From: Ruegeria spongiae
GTDB taxonomy: Bacteria; Pseudomonadota; Alphaproteobacteria; Rhodobacterales; Rhodobacteraceae
Assembly: GCF_023502395.1 (NCBI RefSeq)
Contig: NZ_JAMFMB010000004.1
Location: forward strand, 165,304 to 229,303
Length of the DNA stretch: 64,000 bases
Direction of reading: 5' to 3'
The translations under genes and the position numbers were made by a program. The notes below the pieces were generated by a model. It searched no databases, had not been told where the DNA came from, and saw only the letters and a list, made by a program, of their open reading frames with translations. Numbering within the stretch: position 1 is the first letter of the stretch; every line of letters begins with the position of its first letter. Positions 26,695 to 35,408 of this stretch are shown here, in pieces.

Positions 26695-27573
26695 ATGGCA
26701 CTGGACACCTCGAACGATAGGGCGATGTCGCGTCAGGCGATGAAGGCCGAGCTTCTGGATGCCGAGACCGAGTTGCGGCTTGCCTATGCTTGGCGGGATC
26801 AGCGCGACGAGAAGGCATTGCACCGTCTGATCACGGCCTATATGCGGCTGGCGATTTCGATGGCGGCCAAGTTCAAGCGCTATGGCGCGCCGATGAATGA
26901 CCTGATCCAGGAGGCCGGGCTTGGCCTGATGAAGGCAGCTGACAAGTTCGACCCCGATCGCGGCGTACGCTTTTCGACCTATGCGGTCTGGTGGATCAAG
27001 GCGTCGATCCAGGATTACGTGATGCGCAATTGGTCGATGGTGCGCACCGGCTCGACCTCGTCGCAGAAATCGCTGTTTTTCAACATGCGCCGGGTGCAGG
27101 CCCGGCTGGAGCGCGAGGCCGCCTCGGATGGTCTTGCGCTGGACCGGCACCAGTTGCATCAGCAAATCGCTTCGGAAATCGGCGTGCCGCTGCGCGATGT
27201 CGAAATGATGGATGGCAGGCTCGCGGGGTCGGACTTTTCGCTCAACGCGGTGCAGGCCGCCGACGAGGATGGGCGCGAATGGATCGACGCGCTGGAGGAT
27301 GATGGTGAACAGGCGTCCGAGACTGTTGAACACCGTCACGACACCGCGCAATTGCGCGAATGGCTGCTGACCGCCATGCAGCGTCTGAACCAACGCGAAC
27401 GCTTTATCGTACGCGAACGCAAGCTGCGCGACGTGCCGCGCACGCTGGAAAGCCTGGGGCAGGAGCTTGGCCTGTCCAAGGAGCGCATCCGTCAGCTTGA
27501 GGCGGCGGCGTTCCAGAAGATGCGCAAGAGCCTTGAAGCGCAGTCCAGAGAGGTGCAAGACTTGCTCGCATGA
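26695..27573 (+). CDS. rpoH: RNA polymerase sigma-32-family factor
   Basis: This 292-residue heat-shock-type sigma factor has region 2 with DLIQEAGLGLMKAADKFDPDRGVRFSTYAVWWIKASIQDYVMRNWSMV (about 77-120), the RpoH box QKSLFFNMRR (about 128), and region 4.2 with SLGQELGLSKERIRQLEAAAFQKMR. Alphaproteobacteria often carry two RpoH proteins, one for heat shock and one for oxidative stress; which this is cannot be told safely, though divergence from the classic QRKLFFNLR box suggests the RpoHII type. It overlaps chaN by 4 bases. Confidence 0.92.
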   Translation: MALDTSNDRAMSRQAMKAELLDAETELRLAYAWRDQRDEKALHRLITAYMRLAISMAAKFKRYGAPMNDLIQEAGLGLMKAADKFDPDRGVRFSTYAVWWIKASIQDYVMRNWSMVRTGSTSSQKSLFFNMRRVQARLEREAASDGLALDRHQLHQQIASEIGVPLRDVEMMDGRLAGSDFSLNAVQAADEDGREWIDALEDDGEQASETVEHRHDTAQLREWLLTAMQRLNQRERFIVRERKLRDVPRTLESLGQELGLSKERIRQLEAAAFQKMRKSLEAQSREVQDLLA

Positions 27574-28391
27574 GATATGCGTTTGTTTGGCTTGCTGCCG
27601 TTGCCGTGATCCTGGCCGCCCCGTTTCGGGCGGCTTTTGCGTCTGACCTGATCCCGCAGGACATACTGGATCGGATGAAACAGTCCGATGTGGTGATTCT
27701 GGGCGAGTTTCACGACAACGCCCGCCACCACCAGATACAGGCCGAGGCGGTGCGCGCGTTGCAGCCCAAGGCGGTGGTCTGGGAGATGCTGACCGCCGAA
27801 GGGGCGGCGCGGGTGAACCGGAACCTCATTTCCGACGAACAGAAGCTGGCAATCGAGTTGAAATGGGAAGAGTTGGGCTGGCCGCCGCTCGAGATGTATC
27901 TGGACATATTCCGCGCCGCCCCCGATGCGCCGCTACACGGGGCGCTGGTGCCGCGGGCCGCGGCGCATAGCGCGATGGAGCGCGGCGCAGCGGTGGCGCT
28001 GGGTGCGGATGCCGCGCGCTATGGTCTGACGGTGCCCTTGCCGCCCGAGGAACAGGCCGCCCGGATCGCCGACCAGTACGCCGCCCATTGCGAGGCCCTG
28101 CCCGAAGAGATGTTGCCACAGATGGTCGAAGTTCAGCGCCTGCGCGACGCGGTTCTGGCCCGCGCCACGATTGAGGCGCTGGCGGACGATGGCGCGCCGG
28201 TCGTGGTGATCACCGGTAACGGGCATGCCCGCAAGGATCGCGGCATTCCGGTTTATCTTGCCCGCAGGCAGCCCGGGGTGAGGGTCTTTGTTCTGGGTCA
28301 GTCCGAGGATGGCCGCATTGATGGCGAATTTGATGCGGTGATCGACAGCCCCCCCGCCGAGCGCGAGGATCCCTGCAAGGCTTTTGAGTGA
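27570..28391 (+). CDS. ChaN-family haem-binding-type protein
   Basis: This 273-residue exported protein has a signal peptide ending AAFASDL, and the ChaN (DUF399) core begins with VVILGEFHDNARHHQIQAEAV, with EMLTAEGA and the closing VVVITGNGHARKDRGIPVYL. E. coli-type and Campylobacter ChaN bind haem and are linked to iron uptake. There is no lipobox cysteine here, unlike the lipoprotein versions. The 4-base overlap with the sigma factor gene suggests stress-linked expression. Confidence 0.82.
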   Translation: MRYAFVWLAAVAVILAAPFRAAFASDLIPQDILDRMKQSDVVILGEFHDNARHHQIQAEAVRALQPKAVVWEMLTAEGAARVNRNLISDEQKLAIELKWEELGWPPLEMYLDIFRAAPDAPLHGALVPRAAAHSAMERGAAVALGADAARYGLTVPLPPEEQAARIADQYAAHCEALPEEMLPQMVEVQRLRDAVLARATIEALADDGAPVVVITGNGHARKDRGIPVYLARRQPGVRVFVLGQSEDGRIDGEFDAVIDSPPAEREDPCKAFE

Positions 28392-28471
28392 TCCCCCAAG
28401 TGGATTCGGCACTGGCGGATTTCGCGCCGCTTGCCTAGTGTTGGCGCAATTTTGAACCGCGAGGGTCCGTG

Positions 28472-29668
28472 ATGCTGGCATCCAAGAAAATCCTGCTGAT
28501 CGTCGGGGGTGGTATCGCCGCCTACAAGGTGTTGGAACTGGTCCGGCGTCTGCGCGAACGCGGCGCTTCGGTAACCCCGGTGTTGACCCGCGCGGGTGAG
28601 GAATTTGTCACGCCACTGTCGCTGTCGGCGCTGGCGGGTCAGAAGGTCTATCGCGATCTCTTTGATCTGACCGACGAGGCCGAAATGGGCCATATCCAGC
28701 TGTCGCGCTCGGCCGATCTGGTGGTGGTAGCCCCTGCCACGGCTGATCTGATGGCCAAGATGGCGGGCGGTCTGGCCAATGATCTGGCCTCGACCCTGCT
28801 TCTGGCCACCGATACGCCGGTGCTGATCGTGCCTGCGATGAATGTGCGGATGTGGACCCACCCGGCGACCGGGCGGAACCGGGCGCAGCTTGCCGCCGAC
28901 GGGGTGCGTTTCGTCGGGCCGAACGAGGGCGACATGGCCTGTGGCGAATACGGTCCGGGGCGGATGGCGGAGCCTGCGGAAATACTCGCGGCCATCGACA
29001 GCCAACTGGGCGACAAGCCTCTGGCGGGCAAGCGTATCCTTGTCACCTCGGGCCCCACCCATGAACCCATCGACCCTGTGCGCTATATCGCCAACCGGTC
29101 GTCGGGCGCGCAGGGCACGGCGGTGGCGCGCGCGCTGGCCGCGCTGGGGGCTGATGTGGTGTTTGTAACCGGGCCCGCTGATGTTCCCCCGCCCGAAGGG
29201 GTCGAGGTGATCCGGGTCGAGACGGCGCGCAATATGGCCTCGGTGGTCCAGACGGCGCTGCCGGTCGATGCGGGCGTCTTTGCTGCAGCGGTCGCCGACT
29301 GGCGGGTGACCAGCGCCTCGGACCGCAAACTGAAGAAAACCCGCGATGGGGTGCCTGCGCTGGAATTCGCGGAAAACCCCGACATTCTCAAGACCGTGTC
29401 GCATCTGGAAGAAGATCGCCCGCCGCTGGTTGTGGGCTTTGCCGCCGAAACCGAGGATGTGGTGGCCAATGCAACGTCCAAGCGGACGCGCAAGGGCTGC
29501 GACTGGATCGTGGCCAATGATGTCAGCCCGGCGACCGGTATCATGGGTGGTCAGGAAAATGCCGTGATCCTGATCACCGATGACGGGGCCGAAGAATGGC
29601 CGCGCATGCCGAAAGAACTGGTGGCCCAGAAACTCGCACGCCGCATCGCGGATGCGCTGGCTGACTGA
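28472..29668 (+). CDS. coaBC: Phosphopantothenoylcysteine decarboxylase / phosphopantothenate-cysteine ligase
   Basis: This 398-residue bifunctional enzyme makes 4'-phosphopantetheine for coenzyme A. The N-terminal CoaC flavoprotein domain shows KILLIVGGGIAAYKVLELVRRL, the active-site PAMNVRMW and the substrate-clamp MACGEYGPGRMAEP. The C-terminal CoaB domain shows LVTSGPTHEPIDPVRYIANRSSG (about 190) and the KLKKTRDG motif. A GTG directly before the ATG is also in frame; I chose the ATG. Confidence 0.96.
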   Translation: MLASKKILLIVGGGIAAYKVLELVRRLRERGASVTPVLTRAGEEFVTPLSLSALAGQKVYRDLFDLTDEAEMGHIQLSRSADLVVVAPATADLMAKMAGGLANDLASTLLLATDTPVLIVPAMNVRMWTHPATGRNRAQLAADGVRFVGPNEGDMACGEYGPGRMAEPAEILAAIDSQLGDKPLAGKRILVTSGPTHEPIDPVRYIANRSSGAQGTAVARALAALGADVVFVTGPADVPPPEGVEVIRVETARNMASVVQTALPVDAGVFAAAVADWRVTSASDRKLKKTRDGVPALEFAENPDILKTVSHLEEDRPPLVVGFAAETEDVVANATSKRTRKGCDWIVANDVSPATGIMGGQENAVILITDDGAEEWPRMPKELVAQKLARRIADALAD

Positions 29669-29683
29669 ACGGGAGAGATGTCC

Positions 29684-30139
29684 ATGGTATCCATTCAGGT
29701 GATCCGCCAAGAGGGGTCCGACCCTTCGGTTCCGTTGCCCAGCTACGAAACCACCGGCTCGGCGGGGGCGGATCTGCGCGCCTGCCTGCCTGATCGCGGA
29801 TCGATTGTGCTGGAACCGGGTTCCCGGGCGCTGGTGCCCACCGGGCTGCGGGTCGAGATCCCCGCTGGCTATGAGATTCAGATCCGGCCGCGCTCGGGGC
29901 TGGCCCTGAAATACGGCATCACCTTGCCCAACGCGCCCGGAACCATCGACAGCGACTATCGCGGCCCGTTGGGGGTGATCATGATGAACGCCGGGACCGA
30001 GGCGTTCGAAATCACCCATGGCGACCGGATCGCACAGCTTGTCGTGGCCCCTGTGGTGCAGGCGCGGTTCGATCTGGTCGATGGCCTGTCCGACACCGCG
30101 CGCGGCGCGGGCGGGTTCGGATCGACAGGAACCGCCTGA
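29684..30139 (+). CDS. dut: Deoxyuridine 5'-triphosphate nucleotidohydrolase
   Basis: This 151-residue dUTPase hydrolyses dUTP to keep uracil out of DNA. All five trimeric dUTPase motifs are seen: GSAGADLRA, RPRSGLALKYGI, NAPGTIDSDYRG, DRIAQLVVAPV, and the C-terminal GAGGFGSTG. Two ATGs (29678 and 29684) are possible; the second is better spaced from the GGGAGAG site. Its stop overlaps the next start (TGATG). Confidence 0.95.
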   Translation: MVSIQVIRQEGSDPSVPLPSYETTGSAGADLRACLPDRGSIVLEPGSRALVPTGLRVEIPAGYEIQIRPRSGLALKYGITLPNAPGTIDSDYRGPLGVIMMNAGTEAFEITHGDRIAQLVVAPVVQARFDLVDGLSDTARGAGGFGSTGTA

Positions 30140-31182
30140 TGCTGCTGGTCTTTGCCGTCGCGGCGGCGCTTTGGGGGCTGGGATGGGTGCTGGATGTGCC
30201 CCGGCGGAGCCGGATCGGGGTGGTGGCTGGGCTGTTTCTGGTTGTGATTTGCCTGCAGCTTCTGCTGCCGGACGGGCACCCGGTACGCGAGATGACCGGA
30301 ACATCGCCCGCGCTCTGGCTGCTGCTTGCGGGGTTTGGTGCGGTGGCGGTGTTTTATGGCCGTTTCGTTTCGGGTATGCGGGCCAAGGTCCTGAATGCCG
30401 AACGCGAGGGGCCTGCAAAGCCGGGCGGTGCGTTTTCGGACACCGAACTGGAGCGCTATGCCCGCCATATCGTGCTGCGCGAACTTGGCGGGCCGGGGCA
30501 GAAGCGGCTGAAACAGGCACGGGTGCTGGTCATCGGTGCGGGCGGGCTGGGGGCACCCGCGCTGCAATACCTGGCAGCGGCAGGTGCCGCGACCATTGGT
30601 GTGATCGACGACGATGTGGTGGAAAACGCCAACCTGCAGCGGCAGGTGATCCACCGCGATGCCGATATCGGGATGCCGAAAGTGTTCTCGGCAAAACAGG
30701 CGATGGAGGCACAAAACCCCAATGTGGTCGTGCGCCCCTATCACCGCCGCCTGACCGAAGAGATCGCGGCAGAGCTGTTCGCCGATTATGATCTGATCCT
30801 CGACGGCAGCGACAATTTCGATACCCGCTATCTGGCCAACCGGGTGGCCGTGGCGCAGGGCAAACCGCTGATCTCAGGGGCGTTGTCGCAATGGGAAGGG
30901 CAGATCAGTGTGTTCGACCCGCAATTCGCCGGCCCCTGTTATCAATGTATCTTCCCCGAGGCCCCCGCGGCTGGTCTCGCTCCGTCCTGCGCCGAGGCCG
31001 GAGTGATCGGACCCTTGCCCGGTGTTATCGGCTCGATGATGGCGCTGGAGGCGATCAAGGTGATCACCGGGGCAGGTGCGCCTTTGCGTGGTGAAATGCT
31101 GATCTATGACGGGCTTTATGGCGAGACGCGCAAGATTGCGTTGAAAAGGCGCGACGATTGCCCGGTCTGCGGGGCGGCCTGA
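30139..31182 (+). CDS. Membrane-anchored MoeB/ThiF-type adenylyltransferase
   Basis: Residues 1-75 form about three hydrophobic helices (MLLVFAVAAALWGLGWVL, a second around 26-43, a third around 55-73). They are followed by a complete HesA/MoeB/ThiF domain: ELERYARHIVLRELGGPGQKRL, ATP-site VLVIGAGGLGAPALQYLAAAGA (about 129), DGSDNFDTRYLAN, the Cys-bearing PSCAEAGVIGPLPG, and two CxxC zinc pairs (CYQC and CPVC). Such enzymes adenylate a ThiS/MoaD-type C-terminal glycine. A membrane-bound N-terminus is not standard for MoeB. Its start overlaps the dut stop. No MoaD/ThiS partner is nearby. Confidence 0.88.
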   Translation: MLLVFAVAAALWGLGWVLDVPRRSRIGVVAGLFLVVICLQLLLPDGHPVREMTGTSPALWLLLAGFGAVAVFYGRFVSGMRAKVLNAEREGPAKPGGAFSDTELERYARHIVLRELGGPGQKRLKQARVLVIGAGGLGAPALQYLAAAGAATIGVIDDDVVENANLQRQVIHRDADIGMPKVFSAKQAMEAQNPNVVVRPYHRRLTEEIAAELFADYDLILDGSDNFDTRYLANRVAVAQGKPLISGALSQWEGQISVFDPQFAGPCYQCIFPEAPAAGLAPSCAEAGVIGPLPGVIGSMMALEAIKVITGAGAPLRGEMLIYDGLYGETRKIALKRRDDCPVCGAA

Positions 31183-31276
31183 CCCGCCGCGCCAACCCCG
31201 TTCGAAACGCCTTTTTGCGTCCTGCTCTGGACCATCCCGCCCTGCACACATAGCTTGGCCCGCAAAGGAGAACTGC

Positions 31277-33289
31277 ATGACCAACCCGATCCTTGCCGAC
31301 TGGGCCACCCCTTTTGCCATCGCGCCATTCGATGCCATTTCTGACGATGATTTCACCTCTGCGCTGGATCAGGCACTTGTGGCTCATAATGCCGAGATCG
31401 ACCGCATTGCCGGAAATCCCGAGGCCCCCGATTTCGCCAATACCGTCGAAGCTATGGAGGCGGCAGGGGCGGATCTGGACAAGGTCCTGTCTGTTTTCTT
31501 CACGGTTGCGGGCGCTGACAGCAATCCAGCGCGCGAGGCACTGCAACGTGACTTTTCACCCCGGTTGGCGGCGCATTTTGCGGACATCTCGGGCAACAAA
31601 CCCCTGTTCCAGCGCATCGCCGCCGTCTGGCAGGCCCGCGACAGCCTGGACCTGAACGACGAGCAGCAGCGGGTCCTGATGTTGACCCATCGCGGCTTTG
31701 TCCGCGCCGGTGCGGCGCTGGAAGGGGATGCCGAGGCGCGGATGAAAGAGATCAAGGGGCGGCTTGCCACGCTGGGCACCGACTTCACCCAGAACCTGCT
31801 CGCCGATGAGCGTGCGTGGTTCATGGACCTCTCCGAAGACGATCTCGAAGGCCTGCCAGACTTCGTGGTCGAGGCCGCTCGTAGCGCTGGGGTTGAGAAA
31901 GAGGCGACAGGCCCTGTGGTCACGCTATCGCGCTCGCTGATCGTGCCGTTCCTGCAATTTTCACCGCGCCGAGATTTGCGCGAGAAAGCCTATCGCGCCT
32001 GGACCGCACGTGGGGCCAATGGTGGGGACACCGACAATCGCGGCATTGCGGCTGAGATTCTCACCTTGCGCGAGGACCGTGCGCGATTGCTGGGCTATGA
32101 CAGTTTCGCTGCCTACAAGCTGGAAACCGAAATGGCCCGCACCCCGGAACGGGTGCGCGACTTGCTGATGCAGGTCTGGACGCCAGCCAAGGCGCAGGCG
32201 GATGCGGATGCAGAAAAGCTGACCGCAATGATGCAGGCCGACGGCGTCAATGGACCGCTCGCAGCATGGGATTGGCGTTACTATGCCGAGAAACGCCGCA
32301 AGGATGAACATGATCTCGATGAGGCCGAACTCAAACCCTACTTGCAGCTCGACCGCATGATCGAGGCGGCCTTTACCTGCGCCAATCGCCTCTTCGGTCT
32401 GGAATTCGCACCGCTGGATGTGCCGCTCTATCACGCCGACTGCCGAGCGTGGGAGGTGACGCGCGATGGCGCGCATGTGGCGGTGTTCATCGGTGATTAC
32501 TTCGCGCGTGGTTCGAAACGCTCGGGCGCGTGGTGCAGTGCGATGCGCTCGCAGGCGAAATTTCCGCAAACGCAGACGCCGGTGGTGATCAATGTGTGCA
32601 ATTTCGCCAAGGGTGATCCGGCGCTGCTCAGCTACGACGACGCGCGTACGCTGTTTCACGAATTCGGCCATGCGCTGCACCAGATGCTGTCGGACGTGAC
32701 CTATGAGAGCATTTCGGGCACCTCGGTGGCGCGCGATTTCGTGGAACTGCCCAGCCAGCTTTATGAACACTGGCTGGAAGTGCCAGAGGTCCTGGAGGAG
32801 TTCGCAACCCATGCCGAAACCGGTGCCCCGATGCCGCGCGACATGCTGGACAAGGTGCTGGCGGCGGCGAATTTCGACATGGGGTTCCAGACGGTGGAAT
32901 ATGTCGCCTCGGCGCTGGTCGATCTGGCCTTTCACGAGGGGGCCGCACCGGCTGACCCGATGGTGCGGCAGGGTGAGGTTCTGGCCGGGATCGGCATGCC
33001 TGCCGCGATCGGCATGCGCCATGCCACGCCGCATTTTGCCCATGTCTTTGCGGGCGACGGCTATAGCTCGGGCTATTACAGCTATATGTGGTCAGAGGTG
33101 ATGGATGCCGATGCCTTCGCCGCCTTCGAAGAGGCGGGCGGAGCGTTCGATCCCGAACGGGCCCATGCGCTTGAGGCGCATATCCTGTCCACCGGCGGCT
33201 CGAAGGAACCCGAAGAGCTTTATACCGCGTTCCGGGGCCGCCTGCCGGGGGTCGAGGCGTTGCTGAAGGGGCGCGGGTTGGCGGCTTAG
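31277..33289 (+). CDS. M3-family zinc oligopeptidase (peptidyl-dipeptidase Dcp type)
   Basis: This 670-residue soluble metallopeptidase has the HEXXH zinc motif TLFHEFGHALHQML near residue 459 and the downstream glutamate in SISGTSVARDFVELPSQLYEHWL. The N-terminal helical part, C-terminal YSSGYYSYMWSEVMDADAF and length fit Dcp or oligopeptidase A. It trims intracellular peptides; which of the two activities it has is uncertain. No signal peptide is present. Confidence 0.92.
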   Translation: MTNPILADWATPFAIAPFDAISDDDFTSALDQALVAHNAEIDRIAGNPEAPDFANTVEAMEAAGADLDKVLSVFFTVAGADSNPAREALQRDFSPRLAAHFADISGNKPLFQRIAAVWQARDSLDLNDEQQRVLMLTHRGFVRAGAALEGDAEARMKEIKGRLATLGTDFTQNLLADERAWFMDLSEDDLEGLPDFVVEAARSAGVEKEATGPVVTLSRSLIVPFLQFSPRRDLREKAYRAWTARGANGGDTDNRGIAAEILTLREDRARLLGYDSFAAYKLETEMARTPERVRDLLMQVWTPAKAQADADAEKLTAMMQADGVNGPLAAWDWRYYAEKRRKDEHDLDEAELKPYLQLDRMIEAAFTCANRLFGLEFAPLDVPLYHADCRAWEVTRDGAHVAVFIGDYFARGSKRSGAWCSAMRSQAKFPQTQTPVVINVCNFAKGDPALLSYDDARTLFHEFGHALHQMLSDVTYESISGTSVARDFVELPSQLYEHWLEVPEVLEEFATHAETGAPMPRDMLDKVLAAANFDMGFQTVEYVASALVDLAFHEGAAPADPMVRQGEVLAGIGMPAAIGMRHATPHFAHVFAGDGYSSGYYSYMWSEVMDADAFAAFEEAGGAFDPERAHALEAHILSTGGSKEPEELYTAFRGRLPGVEALLKGRGLAA

Positions 33290-33320
33290 ACCCGGGCGGT
33301 TCGAATCCACCGAGGCGCGT

Positions 33321-34253
33321 TCAGTACCCGAGGGTGCGATCCACCAGATGCAGGAACGGCTCGCCCGCCTCGCCACGGCGGATGTTCTCGGCGATCGCCA
33401 GAACCGCTGTTTCGGGGCGGGTTTCGGATGCGATATGAGGGGTGACGGTGACCCGTTTGTGCGACCAGTAGGGGTGATCGGGGGGCAGCGGCTCGGTCCG
33501 GAAAACGTCCAGCGTGGCATGCCCAACATGACCGCTGCCCAGCGCGGCCAGCAGCGCATCATCGTCGATCAGCGGACCACGCCCGGGGTTGATGATCACC
33601 GCCCCACGCGGCAGTTTGGCCAGCGTCTTGGCATCGAGAATGTTGGTGGTCGCTGGCGTGTCGGGCAGAAGCAGGACGAGGATTTCAGCACCTTCCAGCG
33701 CCGTCTGCAAACCTGACGCCCCGTCGAAACAGGTCACTTCGGGGATCGACTTGGGTGTGCGGCTCCAGCCGGTGACATTGAAGCCGAGGCTTGCCAGGGC
33801 TTTGCCTGCGGCCTGACCCAGTTCGCCCAGTCCCAGTATGCAGACAGTGCGGCTCGGGGCCAGCGGCGGCACGTCTGTACGCCAGATGCCATCCTGCCCG
33901 GTGATGTGGCGGTCCATGCCCAGATGATGTCTCAACACATGGCCCGTCACCCATTCTGTCATGCCCTGTTGCAAGCCGTGATCCACCATCCGCGCCAGCG
34001 GGACGGTCAGGGTCGGGTTGCCGACAATGCTCTCGACACCCGCCCAAAGGCTCAGCACTGCCTTGAGGCGAGCAAACGGAGCGAAGTCCCTGAGGCCGCT
34101 ATTGGGGGCGTAGACGACGTAATCCACCTCGGCGGGGTCGAAGTCGGTGGCGAGGTTGAAATCGACGCCGGTGGTGATGATGGCACTGGTCAGAAGGTCG
34201 CGATACTGGGGCCAGCGGTCAGCATGGGCGGAAAACAACACGTTGACACTCAT
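33321..34253 (-). CDS. ghrA: Glyoxylate/hydroxypyruvate reductase A-type 2-hydroxyacid dehydrogenase
   Basis: This 310-residue NAD(P)-dependent D-isomer-specific 2-hydroxyacid dehydrogenase has the Rossmann motif ILGLGELGQAAGKALASLGFNVTGWSRTPK (about 138), the NPGRGPLIDDDALLAAL block with its active-site R nearby, and a C-terminal TVTPHIASETRPE containing the catalytic His. GhrA reduces glyoxylate and hydroxypyruvate. It lies 15 bases downstream of rodA and may be read with the shape operon, without an obvious metabolic reason. Confidence 0.88.
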   Translation of the reverse strand: MSVNVLFSAHADRWPQYRDLLTSAIITTGVDFNLATDFDPAEVDYVVYAPNSGLRDFAPFARLKAVLSLWAGVESIVGNPTLTVPLARMVDHGLQQGMTEWVTGHVLRHHLGMDRHITGQDGIWRTDVPPLAPSRTVCILGLGELGQAAGKALASLGFNVTGWSRTPKSIPEVTCFDGASGLQTALEGAEILVLLLPDTPATTNILDAKTLAKLPRGAVIINPGRGPLIDDDALLAALGSGHVGHATLDVFRTEPLPPDHPYWSHKRVTVTPHIASETRPETAVLAIAENIRRGEAGEPFLHLVDRTLGY

Positions 34254-34268
34254 CAGGGGCGGTCTTTC

Positions 34269-35408
34269 CTATCTGGCCCGGTGAATATGGGCGCTTTGCA
34301 CCAGTCCGAAGGCGGCCAGCAGCACCAGCATGGCCGAGCCACCATAGCTGACCATCGGCAGCGGCACGCCGACCACCGGGGCCAGCCCCATCACCATCGA
34401 CATGTTGACCGCAAAGAACAGGAAGAAGTTGACCGCGATCCCCAGCGTGACCAGGGACGAGAACCGGTCGCGAGTGGCCAATGCGGTGGCGACGCAGAAG
34501 ATGATGATCAGTGTATAAAGTGCCAGCAGTGAGAATCCGCCGACAAAGCCGAATTCTTCGGCCAGGGTGGTGAAGATAAAATCGGTGTGCTTTTCCGGCA
34601 GGAAGTTCAGCCGTGATTGCGTGCCTTGCATGAAGCCACGCCCCGACCAGCCGCCCGATCCCAGCGCGATCTTGGACTGGGTGATGTGATAGCCCGCGCC
34701 AAGCGGGTCGGTTGAGGGGTCAAGGAAGGTGTCGATCCGGCGATACTGGTAGTCCTTGAGCAATTGCCAATCGGTCCCGCGACTGTTGAACACAGCGGCG
34801 ACCAGCCCCACACCCGCCGCGATCACGGCACCGAAATAGGCCCAGTGGACCCCGGCAAAGAACATCATCGCGCCGCCCGCGGCCAGCAGCAGGATCGCGG
34901 TGCCAAGATCAGGCTGGCGCAGCACCATGAAGGTGGGAAACAGGATCAGCAGCACCGGCAGAATGACCCAGATGGGCCGCGACGTGCGCTTGGCCGGAAG
35001 CCAGTCGTAGTAGGCAGCCAGCAGCATCACCAACGTGACCTTCATCAGCTCGGACGGCTGCAGTCGCATGAAACCCAGATCGATCCAGCGTTGCGCGCCC
35101 ATGCCGACTGTGCCGACCAGTTCCACCGCAAAGAGCAACGCGATGGAGGTCAGATAGGCCACCACCGACATGTTGCGCCAGAACCAGATCGGCACCATCG
35201 CCACCACCATCATCACCGCCAGCCCCAGCGCAAAGCGTTTCATCTGCGGTTCGGCCCATGGCGTGAAGGACCCGCCCGCCACCGAATAAAGCATCAGGAA
35301 CCCGACCGAGGCGACGCTGATCAGCAAGAGCGTCAGAGGCCAGTTCATGAACAGGAATTTGCGCAGCCCGCTGGGCGTCGATTTGAGGTTATGTTCAAGA
35401 TAGCTCAT
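34269..35408 (-). CDS. rodA: Rod-shape SEDS glycosyltransferase RodA
   Basis: This 379-residue SEDS-family membrane protein has about ten helices and polymerises lipid II together with PBP2 during side-wall growth. Signature segments are RWIDLGFMRLQPSELMKVTLVMLLA (about 107), FPTFMVLRQPDLGTAIL with the catalytic Asp region, LNFLPEKHTDFIFTTLAEEFGFVGG, and the C-terminal PVVGVPLPMVSYGGSAML. It overlaps mrdA by 4 bases at the end of the mre operon. Confidence 0.96.
   Translation of the reverse strand: MSYLEHNLKSTPSGLRKFLFMNWPLTLLLISVASVGFLMLYSVAGGSFTPWAEPQMKRFALGLAVMMVVAMVPIWFWRNMSVVAYLTSIALLFAVELVGTVGMGAQRWIDLGFMRLQPSELMKVTLVMLLAAYYDWLPAKRTSRPIWVILPVLLILFPTFMVLRQPDLGTAILLLAAGGAMMFFAGVHWAYFGAVIAAGVGLVAAVFNSRGTDWQLLKDYQYRRIDTFLDPSTDPLGAGYHITQSKIALGSGGWSGRGFMQGTQSRLNFLPEKHTDFIFTTLAEEFGFVGGFSLLALYTLIIIFCVATALATRDRFSSLVTLGIAVNFFLFFAVNMSMVMGLAPVVGVPLPMVSYGGSAMLVLLAAFGLVQSAHIHRAR

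Noticed and set aside
28298..30520. Open frame of 740 codons antisense to chaN, coaBC, dut and the ThiF gene
   Set aside because: It runs across four well-supported genes and has the Arg/Pro/His-rich composition of a reverse-frame shadow.
33295..33312. GGTTCGAATCC, a tRNA T-loop-like string, possible attachment site
   Set aside because: No T-stem pairing, no acceptor or anticodon arms and no direct repeat or integrase nearby.
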